A program made the translations under genes and the position numbers. A stretch of 64,000 nt of DNA from assembly GCF_031679605.1 (NCBI RefSeq), contig NZ_CP117522.1:1860001-1924000 (forward strand), in the 5' to 3' direction. The notes beneath the pieces were generated by a model that was not told where the DNA came from, did no database searches, and was given only the letters and a program-made list of their open reading frames with translations. Positions 52,649-62,155 of the stretch are shown piece by piece (the stretch's first letter is position 1; every line of letters begins with the position of its first letter). Origin of the DNA: Streptomyces luomodiensis. Its GTDB lineage: Bacteria; Actinomycetota; Actinomycetes; Streptomycetales; Streptomycetaceae.

Positions 52649-53296
52649 GTGCCCCGGACACGTGACGAGATGGCGGCGGTCGCGGCCGCCGAACTCAACG
52701 ACGGCGACTACGTCAACCTGGGGATCGGCATCCCGACCCTCGTGGCCAACCACATCCCCGACGGCCTGCGGGTGACCCTGCAGAGCGAGAACGGCATCCT
52801 CGGCCTCGGCCCGTTCCCCTGGGAGGGCGAGGAGGACGCCGACGTCATCAACGCGGGCAAGCAGACGGTCACGGTCAACCCCGGTGCGAGCTACTTCGAC
52901 TCGGCGACGTCCTTCGGCATGATCCGGGGCGGCCACATCGACATCGCCATCCTGGGCGCCCTCCAGGTGTCCGCAGGCGGCGACCTGGCGAACTGGACCA
53001 TCCCCGGAGCACTCGTGAAGGGCATGGGCGGCGCGATGGACCTGGTGGTCGGCGCCCGCCGGATCGTGGTGCTCACCGACCACGTCGCCAAGGACGGCAG
53101 CCCGAAGATCGTCGACGGCTGCACCCTGCCGCTGACCGGCGCCGGCGTGGTCGACCGCATCATCACCGATCTCGCCACCATCGATGTGACTCCCGATGGC
53201 CTGCGGCTGGTGGCGCTCGCCCCGGGCGTCACCGAGGACGAGGTGCGGGCCAAAACCGGCGCCCGGCTGGAGGTGCCCGCCGCGGCGCTGGGCTGA
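52649..53296 (+). CDS. 3-oxoacid CoA-transferase subunit B
   Basis: A 215-residue beta subunit: [17 protein letters not shown] near residue 22, the catalytic Glu in [10 protein letters not shown] near 50, and [14 protein letters not shown]. The GTG start follows TAGGAG. With subunit A it forms the heterotetrameric transferase. No other beta-ketoadipate genes are adjacent, so acetoacetate use is as likely as aromatic catabolism. Confidence 0.88.
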   Translation: MPRTRDEMAAVAAAELNDGDYVNLGIGIPTLVANHIPDGLRVTLQSENGILGLGPFPWEGEEDADVINAGKQTVTVNPGASYFDSATSFGMIRGGHIDIAILGALQVSAGGDLANWTIPGALVKGMGGAMDLVVGARRIVVLTDHVAKDGSPKIVDGCTLPLTGAGVVDRIITDLATIDVTPDGLRLVALAPGVTEDEVRAKTGARLEVPAAALG

Positions 53297-53304
53297 GCAG
53301 CCGG

Positions 53305-53757
53305 TCAGCAGCGGGCGCGGCGATAGACCGAGGTGAGGAGCTGGTTCTTGGCGGGGCCATGGACGGCCCAGCGCAGATGCCACTCGTCCGGCGAGAGCAC
53401 GGTGAACGTGCCTTCGTAGCGGTCAGCGGCACACTGGTGCACGGCCGTCCAGTGGCCGCGGCGCAGATCCAGCAGGTGGAACGGGCGGCCGTCCGAGAAG
53501 GACACCTCCGCGGTGCCGTCCGGGAGCGGCAGCATCAGCAAGGTCCGGCCGGCGTCCCGCACCGCACCGCCCCACTCCATGACGCCTTCCTCCGCGTGCA
53601 CCCACCCGTCGTTCCCGTCCTCGACGCGGAACTCCGCCCGCCCCGTGAAGCTGCCGGTGTGCCGGCCGTCGTGCAACTCACGCCGCACGCTCCAGCCACC
53701 CGCGAGGTAGGCGAGTGCGTCGGGTACGGCGTGGACGGTGAGGTTGGACGATGACAT
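53305..53757 (-). CDS. DUF6314 protein
   Basis: A 150-residue beta-rich soluble protein: DALAYLAGGWSVRREL at the start, FTGRAEFR, FHLLDLRRGHWTAVHQC and a WHLRWAVHGPAKNQLLTSVYRR ending. This is the DUF6314 (lipocalin-like barrel) pattern; ligand unknown. A GTG two codons before the ATG at 53757 is possible. Convergent with the CoA-transferase operon, 8 bp apart. Confidence 0.7.
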   Translation of the reverse strand: MSSSNLTVHAVPDALAYLAGGWSVRRELHDGRHTGSFTGRAEFRVEDGNDGWVHAEEGVMEWGGAVRDAGRTLLMLPLPDGTAEVSFSDGRPFHLLDLRRGHWTAVHQCAADRYEGTFTVLSPDEWHLRWAVHGPAKNQLLTSVYRRARC

Positions 53758-53943
53758 GGCCACAGTCTCTCACCACATGGCGATGCGTCCGGGGGTGGCG
53801 ACCGTCAGCCCTGGGTGGTGGCGACGGTGTACGCGCCCGGATGATACGCAAGAAGAGAATCGAATGGAGCAAATTCTGAGCATGACGTCGGCGGAACGAG
53901 CATCGGCGGGCCGCATCGTCGCGCGCGGCGAACCGCCGCCATG

Positions 53944-55410
53944 TCATGCCTTCGCCCGAACGCTCCGTCCGCCCGCCACCGGGTAGTGCAGAGCCTGGAG
54001 TTCGCAGAACGCGTCGATCCCTTCCGCTCCGCACTCCCGCCCGATGCCGGATTCCTTGAACCCGCCGAAGGGCGCCGCGGGGTTGAACGGGGCACCGTTG
54101 ATCTCGAGTTGGCCTGCCCGCACCCGCCGGGCGACCGCGGTCGCCCGCTCGTCGCTGCTCGACCACACCGAGCCGTGCAGTCCGTAGCGCGTGGAGTTCG
54201 CCAGGCGGACCGCGTCGTCGTCGCCGTCATGGGTCATGATCGAGACGACCGGCCCGAAGATCTCCTCCTGGGCCAGGTCCATGTCCATGGTCACGTCGCT
54301 GAACACCGTCGGTGCGAAGTACAGGCCGTCCATATCCCGCGGCGGAAGCACCGCGCGAGCGCCTTGAGCCACTCCGCGCGCACAGGCGCGCGCGACCCGC
54401 GCCTTGGCGTCCGCGCTGATCAGCGGCCCCAGGTCGGTGTCGGGCGCGGCGGGGTCGCCGACGACGTACGTGGCGGTGATCGTCCGGGCGATCTCCTCCG
54501 CCTCGCGGACCAGCCGCCGCGGCACGATCAGCCGGCTCCACTGGAGACAGGCCTGGCCGCTGTTGAACAAGGCCTGACCGACGGATGCCGCGACCGCCTG
54601 GGCCAGGTCCGCGTCGTCGAGAACCAGGGAAGCGCTTTTGCCGCCGAGTTCCAGATGCACACGGGTGAGGTTCGCCGCGGCCGCGGCGGACACCGAACGG
54701 CCCGCGCGCACCGAGCCGGTGAACGAGACCAGGTCGGTGAGGGGTGACGAGGCCAGTGCCGATCCCACGTTCGGCCCGTCGCCGAACACGATGTTGAGCA
54801 CGCCGGGCGGCAGTTCGCAGCGCTCGGCCAGGCGCGCGAGGTGCGCCGCGTGCAGGGGGGTCAGCTCGCTGGGCTTGAGGACGACCGTGCACCCGGCGAG
54901 CAGGGCCGGCACGACCTTTTGCAGGGTGAGGATCAGCGGCACGTTCCACGGGATGATCGCGGCGACCACTCCGGCCGGCACTCGCCGGATGACGGAGTTG
55001 CCGCGCCGCTCCTCGTCCAGCCGGGAGACCGCGTCGACGGACGCCCGCGCGATGTCGATCGCGAGTCCCACCTGGACGTTGCGGCTCAAGCCGATGGGCG
55101 TGCCGACCTCACGGGAGATCAGCGCGCTGAGGATCTCGGCATCGGCCTCGATCAGCCGGAGCCAGTTTTGTACCGCTTCGAGGCGGTCCTCGCGTGGTGT
55201 CCCGCTCCAGCCGGGCAGCGCGGCGGCGGCGCTCGTGAGAGCGGCCTCCGCGTCGGCCGCCGTGCCGCGCGGAACGCCGCCGATGACACTCCCGTCGGCC
55301 GGATTGCTCACAGGGTCGATGTCCGGGCTCGTCGGCGCGGTCCAGGCACCACCGATCCAGTGTGCGCGGTGGTCCGACGAGGAACCGGTGATGGACGATA
55401 TGAGCGGCAT
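53944..55410 (-). CDS. NAD(P)-dependent aldehyde dehydrogenase
   Basis: A 488-residue ALDH: IIPWNVPL near 160, cofactor loop VLKPSELTP near 185, FTGSVRAGRSV, the general-base Glu in LELGGKSA near 252 and nucleophile Cys in GQACLQWS near 285; EEIFGPVVSIM near 385 is the C-terminal signature. AAGGAGGGG precedes the ATG at 55410. As last gene of the A-PCP/P450 cluster it may oxidise an aldehyde released from the beta-hydroxylated amino acid; that is inference. Confidence 0.88.
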   Translation of the reverse strand: MPLISSITGSSSDHRAHWIGGAWTAPTSPDIDPVSNPADGSVIGGVPRGTAADAEAALTSAAAALPGWSGTPREDRLEAVQNWLRLIEADAEILSALISREVGTPIGLSRNVQVGLAIDIARASVDAVSRLDEERRGNSVIRRVPAGVVAAIIPWNVPLILTLQKVVPALLAGCTVVLKPSELTPLHAAHLARLAERCELPPGVLNIVFGDGPNVGSALASSPLTDLVSFTGSVRAGRSVSAAAAANLTRVHLELGGKSASLVLDDADLAQAVAASVGQALFNSGQACLQWSRLIVPRRLVREAEEIARTITATYVVGDPAAPDTDLGPLISADAKARVARACARGVAQGARAVLPPRDMDGLYFAPTVFSDVTMDMDLAQEEIFGPVVSIMTHDGDDDAVRLANSTRYGLHGSVWSSSDERATAVARRVRAGQLEINGAPFNPAAPFGGFKESGIGRECGAEGIDAFCELQALHYPVAGGRSVRAKA

Positions 55411-55472
55411 GGGCCGTCCCCTCCTTGACGTTTCGCGGACGTTCGGCATCGCCCCGCACGACCGGAACGGTC

Positions 55473-56648
55473 TCAGGCGGTCGGATAGTCGATGTTGACG
55501 ACCTGTGGCGCCCGGAACTCCGTGCGCCGCGGATCGGAGCCGGCCGGCGCGAGCATCAAACGGGCCGACAGCGGTTTGCGCCATCGCGCCGACAGCGCCG
55601 CCATATCCGTGATCATGGCAACGACCTCGTGCTCCGGGGTCGAGCCCGGCAGCGGGATCGTGTCCAGTCCGGCACCGCAGACGGAGGAGTACGCGAGCAC
55701 CGAGTCCGCGTCGATACGGCCCTCCTGCCACGCGCGTGCCAGCACCCTGTCCTCCAGCACCGGAAGCATCAGCCCCGCGTATCCGACCGTGGGGCGGCCC
55801 ATCGACCGGATGCCCGCGGTCACCGCGGCGCAGGTGGCGACCGTGCCGGGAGAACCGAACCCGATCCCGCCGACGGTCTCCAGGAACTCGGCGATGCCGG
55901 CGTCCGGCGCGCACGCCGGCGACGGGTCGGCTCCATGGAACAGCAGCCCCTGCCGCTCGCACGAGGGCACCAGCACCTCCTGGAGCGCGTCGAGTTGGGC
56001 CCGCAGGCACCTCTCGGTCAGCCGCGTCGCCTCCGCGAGGTCACCGGGCTTGGCCGCGCGGGCGTGTGCGAGGAGCGCGCCGGCCGACTGAAGCGCCACG
56101 CTCACCCCCGCGTCACCGCCGTCGCTGTAGGAGCCGGGGAACAGCGGGGCGTTGGGGCCCAGGTTGGCGATCGCCGCGAACCGGAAGTTGGCGTCCCGGT
56201 CGCGCCCGGCCAGTTCGCGGATCACGGCCCCGCTGAAGGCGGCGGCGCAGTGGTCCACCTCGGCGCCGTCCGCGACCACGACCGACAGGAACAACGAGGG
56301 GTGGTCGGCCAGTACGTCCGCGACGTCGCACGGTTGGAGCCGCGCGAGCGCGGCGGGCCGCAGCGCGGTCAGCGAGGCGCTGCCCACCCCGGCACGCCGG
56401 CATGCCGCGGTGAGATCCGCGGCCCGCGTGTGCAGTTGTTCGCGGTGCACCGGCTCGTCGAGCGCGGGGCTGGACAGGCGGACCGTCTGCACGTCGAACC
56501 CGGCGCGGGTGATCTCGTCGCCGATCCGCAGGGCCCGCTCGCCGTATGCGCTGATACCGGCGACGCCGGCGCGTCCCCCCTGGAACACGCTGTCCGGGAG
56601 GCAGAGCGTCACGGCGCGCACCGGAGCGGCAGAGCTTGTCCGCGTCAT
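55473..56648 (-). CDS. DUF711 (UPF0210) protein
   Basis: A 391-residue protein matching DUF711: an N-terminal VRAVTLCLP strand, the NFRFAAIANLGPNAPLFPGSY segment with the SYSDGGDAGVSVALQSA motif near residue 175, and AVTAGIRSMG near 290. The family resembles the pyruvate-formate-lyase barrel and has no settled reaction. It is unusual inside a biosynthetic operon; the ATG overlaps the P450 stop (ATGA), so it is truly part of it. Confidence 0.78.
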   Translation of the reverse strand: MTRTSSAAPVRAVTLCLPDSVFQGGRAGVAGISAYGERALRIGDEITRAGFDVQTVRLSSPALDEPVHREQLHTRAADLTAACRRAGVGSASLTALRPAALARLQPCDVADVLADHPSLFLSVVVADGAEVDHCAAAFSGAVIRELAGRDRDANFRFAAIANLGPNAPLFPGSYSDGGDAGVSVALQSAGALLAHARAAKPGDLAEATRLTERCLRAQLDALQEVLVPSCERQGLLFHGADPSPACAPDAGIAEFLETVGGIGFGSPGTVATCAAVTAGIRSMGRPTVGYAGLMLPVLEDRVLARAWQEGRIDADSVLAYSSVCGAGLDTIPLPGSTPEHEVVAMITDMAALSARWRKPLSARLMLAPAGSDPRRTEFRAPQVVNIDYPTA

Positions 56649-57829
56649 GGGCGCAGCACCACCGGAAGGGCGTTCAGTCCCCAGGTGAAGTTCGACCCGT
56701 TGTAGCGCGGCTCGTCCTCGATGGTCATCGATCCCACCATGCGGCGCAGCGTCCGGAGGTACGCCGTGACTTCCAGCCGCGCGAGCCGGCTCCCCAGGCA
56801 CATGTGGCGGCCGGTGCCGAAGCTCAGATGCCGGTTGCCGGTCCGTCCGACGTCGAAGGTGTCCGGGGCGGCGAACACCTCCTCGTCCCGGTTGGCCGAG
56901 CCGATCCAGGTCACGACGCGCTGGCCGGGCTCGATGGTGACGTCGCCGACCCGGACGGCCTCGGTCGCGGTCCGCATCACATGCATCCCGGGCACCGACC
57001 AGCGCAGTCCTTCCTCGGTGGCGACGGCCGGGTCGACTTCGCCCCGGTCGATCCGGCGCCACTGGTCCGGGTGCTGTGCCAACTGGAGCGTGAGCGCGGC
57101 CAGTGTGTACCGGGTCGTCTCGTTTCCCCCGGCCAGAATTCCGCTGAGGTTGAAGACCAGTTCCTCGTCGGAGATGTGCGGGCCGCCGTGCGCATGAGCG
57201 GTGAGTCCGCTGATGAAGTCGTTGGCGGCGGTTCGGCGGTTCTCGCGCACCATGTCGTAGAAGTACTTGAAGATCTCGCTGTTCGCCGTGATCCGGTGGA
57301 CTTCCGACGGCGATTCGAACGCCTCGGTGGTCTTCTTCCCCATCCACGCCCAGTCGGACCGTGGCAGTCCCATGATCGCGCAGATGACATCGGTCGGGAT
57401 GCGTTCGAGGTGGGTGATCAGATCCGGTTCCGGGTTCCGCACGGCCGTGGCGACGACGTCGGCGACGACCTCCTCCACGTACGCCTCGGCCCTGGCCAGC
57501 ATCTGGTGCGAGAACGGTTGGATGAGCACACGCTTCATCCGGGTGTGCTCGGGCGGATCGGAGACGATCAGCATCTTGTTCGCGACGGCGCCGACCGCGG
57601 GGTCCGTCGAGCCGAGCCGCATGCCCTTCGTCGAACTCATCCTCGTGCTGTCCCGGTGGACGGACACCACGTCGCGGTACTTGGTGACGCTCCAGAACCC
57701 CTCCGGCTCCCCGGCGGGATGGAGCCAGGACACCGGATCGTGTGCCCGGTACCACGCGAAGACCTCGTAGAAACCGGTCCCGTCGAACAGCCCTGGCTCG
57801 AACAGGTCGGGCGCCGTGCGCTGCTTCAC
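56645..57829 (-). CDS. Cytochrome P450 (aminoacyl-PCP beta-hydroxylase type)
   Basis: A 394-residue bacterial P450. I helix LAGGNETTRYTL near 235, ExxR in EEGLRWSVP near 278 and haem-ligand Cys in FGTGRHMCLG near 343. The GGNETTR form of the I helix is seen in P450s such as NikQ, NovI and OxyD that hydroxylate the beta carbon of an amino acid bound to a carrier protein. Overlap with the thioesterase stop (GTGA) and a nearby A-PCP support that role. Confidence 0.88.
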   Translation of the reverse strand: MKQRTAPDLFEPGLFDGTGFYEVFAWYRAHDPVSWLHPAGEPEGFWSVTKYRDVVSVHRDSTRMSSTKGMRLGSTDPAVGAVANKMLIVSDPPEHTRMKRVLIQPFSHQMLARAEAYVEEVVADVVATAVRNPEPDLITHLERIPTDVICAIMGLPRSDWAWMGKKTTEAFESPSEVHRITANSEIFKYFYDMVRENRRTAANDFISGLTAHAHGGPHISDEELVFNLSGILAGGNETTRYTLAALTLQLAQHPDQWRRIDRGEVDPAVATEEGLRWSVPGMHVMRTATEAVRVGDVTIEPGQRVVTWIGSANRDEEVFAAPDTFDVGRTGNRHLSFGTGRHMCLGSRLARLEVTAYLRTLRRMVGSMTIEDEPRYNGSNFTWGLNALPVVLRP

Positions 57830-58557
57830 CCGCGCACCGCCCGACCGGCGGCGGTCTCGACCGCGATGTCGGAGAGAAGTCCCATGAGCACGTCCCGCTC
57901 CCTGAGCTGATGGTGGTCGGCGTCGATCACGCTGTGCCCCCGGAAGTCGGTCGACTTCTCGCGCCACCCCGCCATGTGCGCCGCGGTGACGACCCGGTCG
58001 CGGCGTCCCGACACCGAGCGGAGCCAGGTGCGCGTCAGCGGTGCGGACGGGACCTCGTATCCGGCCATGAGACGCAGGTCCGCGCGCAGCGTCGTGCGGA
58101 CGTGGCGGGCGAACTCGGGATCGCCGATGGGCGGCAGCAGGGATGTCAGCTCCGCCGGCGGTGGGTCCGCCGACGGAAACAGCTCCCAGTGCTCCGGCGA
58201 CCGGGCCGCGACCACCACGAGGGCGACCGGTGCCGCGCCGTCCGCTTCGAGCGTCCTGGCGACCTCATAGGCGATCGTCGCACCGAGGCTGATACCGAGG
58301 AGGGCCAGCGGCCGACGGTGTGCCGTCTCGCGCAGTTCGCCGCTGACGCTGTCCACGACCTCCGCCAGGGAGTTCGGCGGCCGGTCGCGCAACCGGTCCT
58401 CCCGGCCGGGCAGTTGGACGCCCCACAGGTCCAGGCCGGCGGGTGAGGTGGCGGCGATCGCGTGCAGGCCCAGGCAGCCCGCACCTGCCTGCGGGAAGAC
58501 CACCACTGTCGCCGAGGCGCTGTCGCCGGCCGCGGTGAAGGATCGCAGAGAGGTCAC
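57826..58557 (-). CDS. Thioesterase (type II, NRPS-associated)
   Basis: A 243-residue alpha/beta-hydrolase thioesterase: FPQAGAGCLGLHAI at the start, nucleophile in LLGISLGATIAYEVA near residue 88 and His in DADHHQLRE near 222. In A-PCP/P450 cassettes such as NikP2 and Bhp, the thioesterase frees the hydroxylated amino acid. GTG start overlaps the A-PCP stop (GTGA). Confidence 0.85.
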   Translation of the reverse strand: MTSLRSFTAAGDSASATVVVFPQAGAGCLGLHAIAATSPAGLDLWGVQLPGREDRLRDRPPNSLAEVVDSVSGELRETAHRRPLALLGISLGATIAYEVARTLEADGAAPVALVVVAARSPEHWELFPSADPPPAELTSLLPPIGDPEFARHVRTTLRADLRLMAGYEVPSAPLTRTWLRSVSGRRDRVVTAAHMAGWREKSTDFRGHSVIDADHHQLRERDVLMGLLSDIAVETAAGRAVRG

Positions 58558-60332
58558 TCCGGCCCCGTTTCGTCGATCCGGTCGGCCACCGCTCGAGGCG
58601 TCCTGGCCGTGAGGATGTCGGTGATCGACACGGCGACCCCGAGCTGTGCCTCCATCCGGGAGGCCAGTTGAGCGGCGAGGAGTGAATGGCCCCCGAGGGC
58701 GAAGAAGTCGCAGTCCTCGGCGACGCTGTGCCCGAACACACCGCTGAAGGCGGCGAGGACACCCTCCAGGACACCGCCGTCGGATTCGGACGGGGCTCCC
58801 GCCGCGGCCACCTGGTCCCGGTCGCCGGGCAGGACGGCCTCGCCGAGCGCGGCCACCTCGCGCCGCGCGACCTTGCCGGTCGGCTCCAGCGGGATCTCGG
58901 CGATGCGATGCGTGAACGTCGGGCACAGCTGGCGTGGCAGCCGTGCGGCGAACGCCGAGGCGAGCCGGCTGCGCAGTGGGTCGTCCAACGGGGCACCGGA
59001 AGCCGTTTGGACACCGATGGCGAGCGTGCCCGGATCACCGCGCACATAAGCCACCGCCCCCTTGACCTCCGGCACCTGGCAGGCGATGCGCTCGACCTCC
59101 TCCAGTTCTACGCGGAAGCCGCCTATCTTGACCTGGTTGTCGCCCCTGCCGAGGAAGCTCAACTGCCCGTCGTCCCGGAGCGTTCCGAGGTCGCCCGTGC
59201 GGAAGTACCGAGCCCCATTGTGTTCGATGAACCGATCCGCGGTCGGCCCGCTCGCGCTGACGTACCCGAGCGCGACCCCGAGGCCACCGATCAGCACCTC
59301 TCCGGTGACACCAGGGGGGACCTCGTTCAGATCGGCGTCCACGACGGTCACGGTGCAGCCGGACATCGGGCGGCCGATCGTGCGCGGATCCTCCCCGCGC
59401 GCGGTGTCGGCCATGGTGGCGGCGATGGTCGTCTCGGTCGGCCCGTAGACGTTGATCACCCGCTCGGCGATCGTGCCGAGCCGGACGACGAGAGAGTCCG
59501 GGCAGGACTCACCGGCCACCACGGCGACCTCGACCTGGGGCAGCTTCTCGATCGCGGCGTACAGCGACGGGGTCATGCAGAGGTTGTCGATCTGCTGTCC
59601 GGCCAGGCCCTGTTCGAGGTTCTCCAGCGCGGTGTCGAGCGCGACGCAGGTGACGCCGTTGACGAACGGCGTGAGGACCGACCACAGCCAGCCGTCGAAC
59701 CCCGGCGAGACGACCGAGACGGCCCGGCTGCCCGGCCGGTATCCCAGCGATGCGGCATTGGCCAGGAAGTTCTCCAGGGCGGCGACCCCGACCCGCACCC
59801 CCTTCGGGTGGCCGGTGGTGCCCGAGGTGTAGACGACGTACGCCTCCGCCCCCGGCTCACGGGAGGCCCAGGCGACGGGGCCACGCCCGGCGGGCGGAAG
59901 TCCGGCGGGCGTGGTCTCGGTGCCGTCCGTGTCCACCACCGTGAGGCCCAGGTCCGCGGCGACGGGTTCCGAGGACACGACCACCGAGCAACCGGCGTTC
60001 CGCACCACCCAGCGCAGACGTTCGATCGGGTGCCATTCGTCGAGCAGGACCGCCGACGACCCGTTCGCCCAGATCGCCAGCAGGCTGCTGAGCGCGTACC
60101 GCGACCGGCCGGCCATGACGGCGACACGATGGCCGGCTCCGGCTCCGGCCCGCTCCAGCCGGCCGGCCAGTGTCCGCGTCGAGGCGGAGACCTCCGCCCA
60201 GGTCAGCCCGCGGCCGTCGATGCCGATCACTCCGACCCGGTCGGGGTGCTCGCTCGCCCACCGCTCCAGGGCCTGCTGCGCGCGTGATAATTGAGGAACG
60301 GCCGGAGTGCCGGCCAAAACAGGTTTGCTCAC
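58554..60332 (-). CDS. Stand-alone NRPS adenylation-PCP didomain
   Basis: A 592-residue A-T protein. A3 YTSGTTGHPKGV (near 168), A5 VINVYGPTETT, A7 YFRTGDLG, A8 GRGDNQVKIGGFRVELEEVE, A10 PTGKVARRE; the carrier site is Ser in FFALGGHSLL near 555. There is no condensation or thioesterase domain, so it loads one amino acid for modification in trans. By hand alignment to GrsA PheA the ten-residue code reads D-G-W-C-V-A-V-I-A-K, nearest in character to phenylalanine codes. GGGGGAGATCTT precedes the GTG. No MbtH gene is seen nearby. Confidence 0.88.
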   Translation of the reverse strand: MSKPVLAGTPAVPQLSRAQQALERWASEHPDRVGVIGIDGRGLTWAEVSASTRTLAGRLERAGAGAGHRVAVMAGRSRYALSSLLAIWANGSSAVLLDEWHPIERLRWVVRNAGCSVVVSSEPVAADLGLTVVDTDGTETTPAGLPPAGRGPVAWASREPGAEAYVVYTSGTTGHPKGVRVGVAALENFLANAASLGYRPGSRAVSVVSPGFDGWLWSVLTPFVNGVTCVALDTALENLEQGLAGQQIDNLCMTPSLYAAIEKLPQVEVAVVAGESCPDSLVVRLGTIAERVINVYGPTETTIAATMADTARGEDPRTIGRPMSGCTVTVVDADLNEVPPGVTGEVLIGGLGVALGYVSASGPTADRFIEHNGARYFRTGDLGTLRDDGQLSFLGRGDNQVKIGGFRVELEEVERIACQVPEVKGAVAYVRGDPGTLAIGVQTASGAPLDDPLRSRLASAFAARLPRQLCPTFTHRIAEIPLEPTGKVARREVAALGEAVLPGDRDQVAAAGAPSESDGGVLEGVLAAFSGVFGHSVAEDCDFFALGGHSLLAAQLASRMEAQLGVAVSITDILTARTPRAVADRIDETGPE

Positions 60333-60382
60333 AAGATCTCCCCCTCAGCTCGCCGAAAAGCGGCGGACCCTCTTTCCACCCG

Positions 60383-61090
60383 TCATCGCGGCTTGGTGGC
60401 CCACAGAATGACGTTCGTACCGAAGAACTTCTTGCGCCACTTGACATGCCGAAATCCGATTCCCCGCAGTACGCCGGCGACGTGCTCCGGTGACGCGAAG
60501 GCGAGGGTGCTGGATTCGAGATAGGTGTAGGACTTCCGGTCGCGCGCCACGATCTGCCCCAGTAGCGGAACGACGAAGCGAATTCCCCACCGCATGACCG
60601 GCTTCATCAGACCGCTCGGGGGACACGTCTCGAGGATGGCGATCCGGCCACCGGGCTTGAGTACGCGGAACTGCTCACGCAGCACTCCGTCCAGGTCGGC
60701 CACGTTCCTGAGGAGATAGCCCTGGGTGATCCCGTCGAAGGACTCGTCCTCGAACGGCAGGCTCATCGCGTCCGCCTGGCGCCAACACACCGCGTCCGCC
60801 CCGGGTTTGGACTTCGCCCGACGGAGCATCTCCGCCGAGAAGTCGACGCCCGTCACGGTGGCGTCGGGGTACCTGCGCGCCATCTCCAAGGCGATCACAC
60901 CGGTCCCGGTGGCCAGGTCCACCAGCTGGCCGCCCTCGGCCGGTGCGACGCGCGCGGCCACCTCACGGCACCATTGCGCATGACGGCCGAGGGTCATGAC
61001 GAAATTCATCCGATCGTAGTACCCGGCGATCTTCTCGAAGATTCCGCGTACTTCGGAGCCCTTGTCATAGGGCGTATCAGCACTGGTCAT
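60383..61090 (-). CDS. UbiE/MenG-type C-methyltransferase
   Basis: A 235-residue SAM methyltransferase: FEKIAGYYDRMNFVMTLGRH near the start and LVDLATGTGVIALEMARR near 55 are the UbiE/MenG signature; DGITQGYLLRNVADLDGVLRE near 130 matches UbiE motif NVRD loosely. It would methylate a prenylated quinol-like ring. ATG at 61090 after GGGAGATCCGAGAG; a GTG at 61108 overlaps the UbiA stop. Confidence 0.85.
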   Translation of the reverse strand: MTSADTPYDKGSEVRGIFEKIAGYYDRMNFVMTLGRHAQWCREVAARVAPAEGGQLVDLATGTGVIALEMARRYPDATVTGVDFSAEMLRRAKSKPGADAVCWRQADAMSLPFEDESFDGITQGYLLRNVADLDGVLREQFRVLKPGGRIAILETCPPSGLMKPVMRWGIRFVVPLLGQIVARDRKSYTYLESSTLAFASPEHVAGVLRGIGFRHVKWRKKFFGTNVILWATKPR

Positions 61091-61104
61091 CTCTCGGATC
61101 TCCC

Positions 61105-62100
61105 TCACTCGCTCATTGCCGACTCGACCCGGGCGAGATGATGACGTGCCCTTGAGTCCGTTCCGGAGACATCCGACCAGACCAGGACGGCAACGGCGAA
61201 GAGCCCGATCACCGCCGAGCCCACCGACGGCCGCAGCCCGAAGAGCAGAAGACCGAGGAACACCACGGACACATACATGTCCCGCTGGCCGACGCGGTTG
61301 TATTCAACCGGCGTTCGGGCCCGGACCATCGACATCATGTTACCCGCGGCGGGCAGCACCATGAGGCCCACATAAGCCAGACGATCGGGTATTGCGGTGG
61401 TGAGGACGAGCACCGGGAACGCGGCGTAGACCAGTGTGGTGGCTCCCGCGGCGACCCAGGCGGCCGAGTGCTGGGACGGCATGAGCACAGGGATCGTCCT
61501 GAGCCCGGCTGCCTTGTCCCCCGCGTAGTCGGGAACATTTTTCATGATTCCCTTCGCGAAGTACCAGCAGAACAGGAACACTCCGAGCACCAGCGGCACG
61601 GAGGAATCGTACCGGGGAATCTCCCACCACGAATTCCCGAGGAGCGCACCTCCGATGTACGGCTCGGTGACCGCCATCGAGAATACCGCCATGCCGATGA
61701 TCGGACGGCCCTTCAGACGAAATCTCGGCGAGGAGTAGCCGAGGACCAGCAGGACGCTCAACACCCAAAGGAGAGTCAAGGCCAGGGATATCATCAGCGA
61801 GAGCAGGAGCATGATGCCCAGGCTCACGAATACGATCCTCTGGAGCAGCGCCTCCCCCGCCGTCTCGACCAGTTTCAGGCGGCCCGGTACGTTCTTCCCG
61901 TCCTCCACGAGATCGGTCACCGCATTGCGGGCGTTGGCGGCCAGCGGGGCGAGGACGTTGATGACGATGCCGAGCACCACCGCCAGATCGAAGCGGTGGT
62001 CGACCACGTACACGCCCACGCAGAACGAAAGGGGGCCGACGAGCAGCGTCCGTGGCCGCACGAGTTCGACCACCGCGGTGACACGTGCCATGCGGCGCAT
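61105..62100 (-). CDS. UbiA-family prenyltransferase
   Basis: A 331-residue membrane prenyltransferase with about eight to nine helices. First Asp-rich motif NARNAVTDLVED near residue 58 and second DYAGDKAAGLRT near 190 bind Mg2+-prenyl diphosphate. FAKGIMKNVPDYAGD is typical. It would attach a prenyl group to an aromatic acceptor; some UbiA relatives are terpene cyclases. Clustered with a UbiE-type methyltransferase. Confidence 0.87.
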   Translation of the reverse strand: MRRMARVTAVVELVRPRTLLVGPLSFCVGVYVVDHRFDLAVVLGIVINVLAPLAANARNAVTDLVEDGKNVPGRLKLVETAGEALLQRIVFVSLGIMLLLSLMISLALTLLWVLSVLLVLGYSSPRFRLKGRPIIGMAVFSMAVTEPYIGGALLGNSWWEIPRYDSSVPLVLGVFLFCWYFAKGIMKNVPDYAGDKAAGLRTIPVLMPSQHSAAWVAAGATTLVYAAFPVLVLTTAIPDRLAYVGLMVLPAAGNMMSMVRARTPVEYNRVGQRDMYVSVVFLGLLLFGLRPSVGSAVIGLFAVAVLVWSDVSGTDSRARHHLARVESAMSE

Positions 62101-62155
62101 ACGTTAACCTCTCTCGTGGTCTCGCGTTTCCAGAAGATGCGCGCCCGGATCCGGG

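Noticed and set aside
55411..56010. N-terminal extension of the aldehyde dehydrogenase
   Set aside because: Would overlap the DUF711 gene; the ATG at 55410 has AAGGAGGGG and matches the family start.
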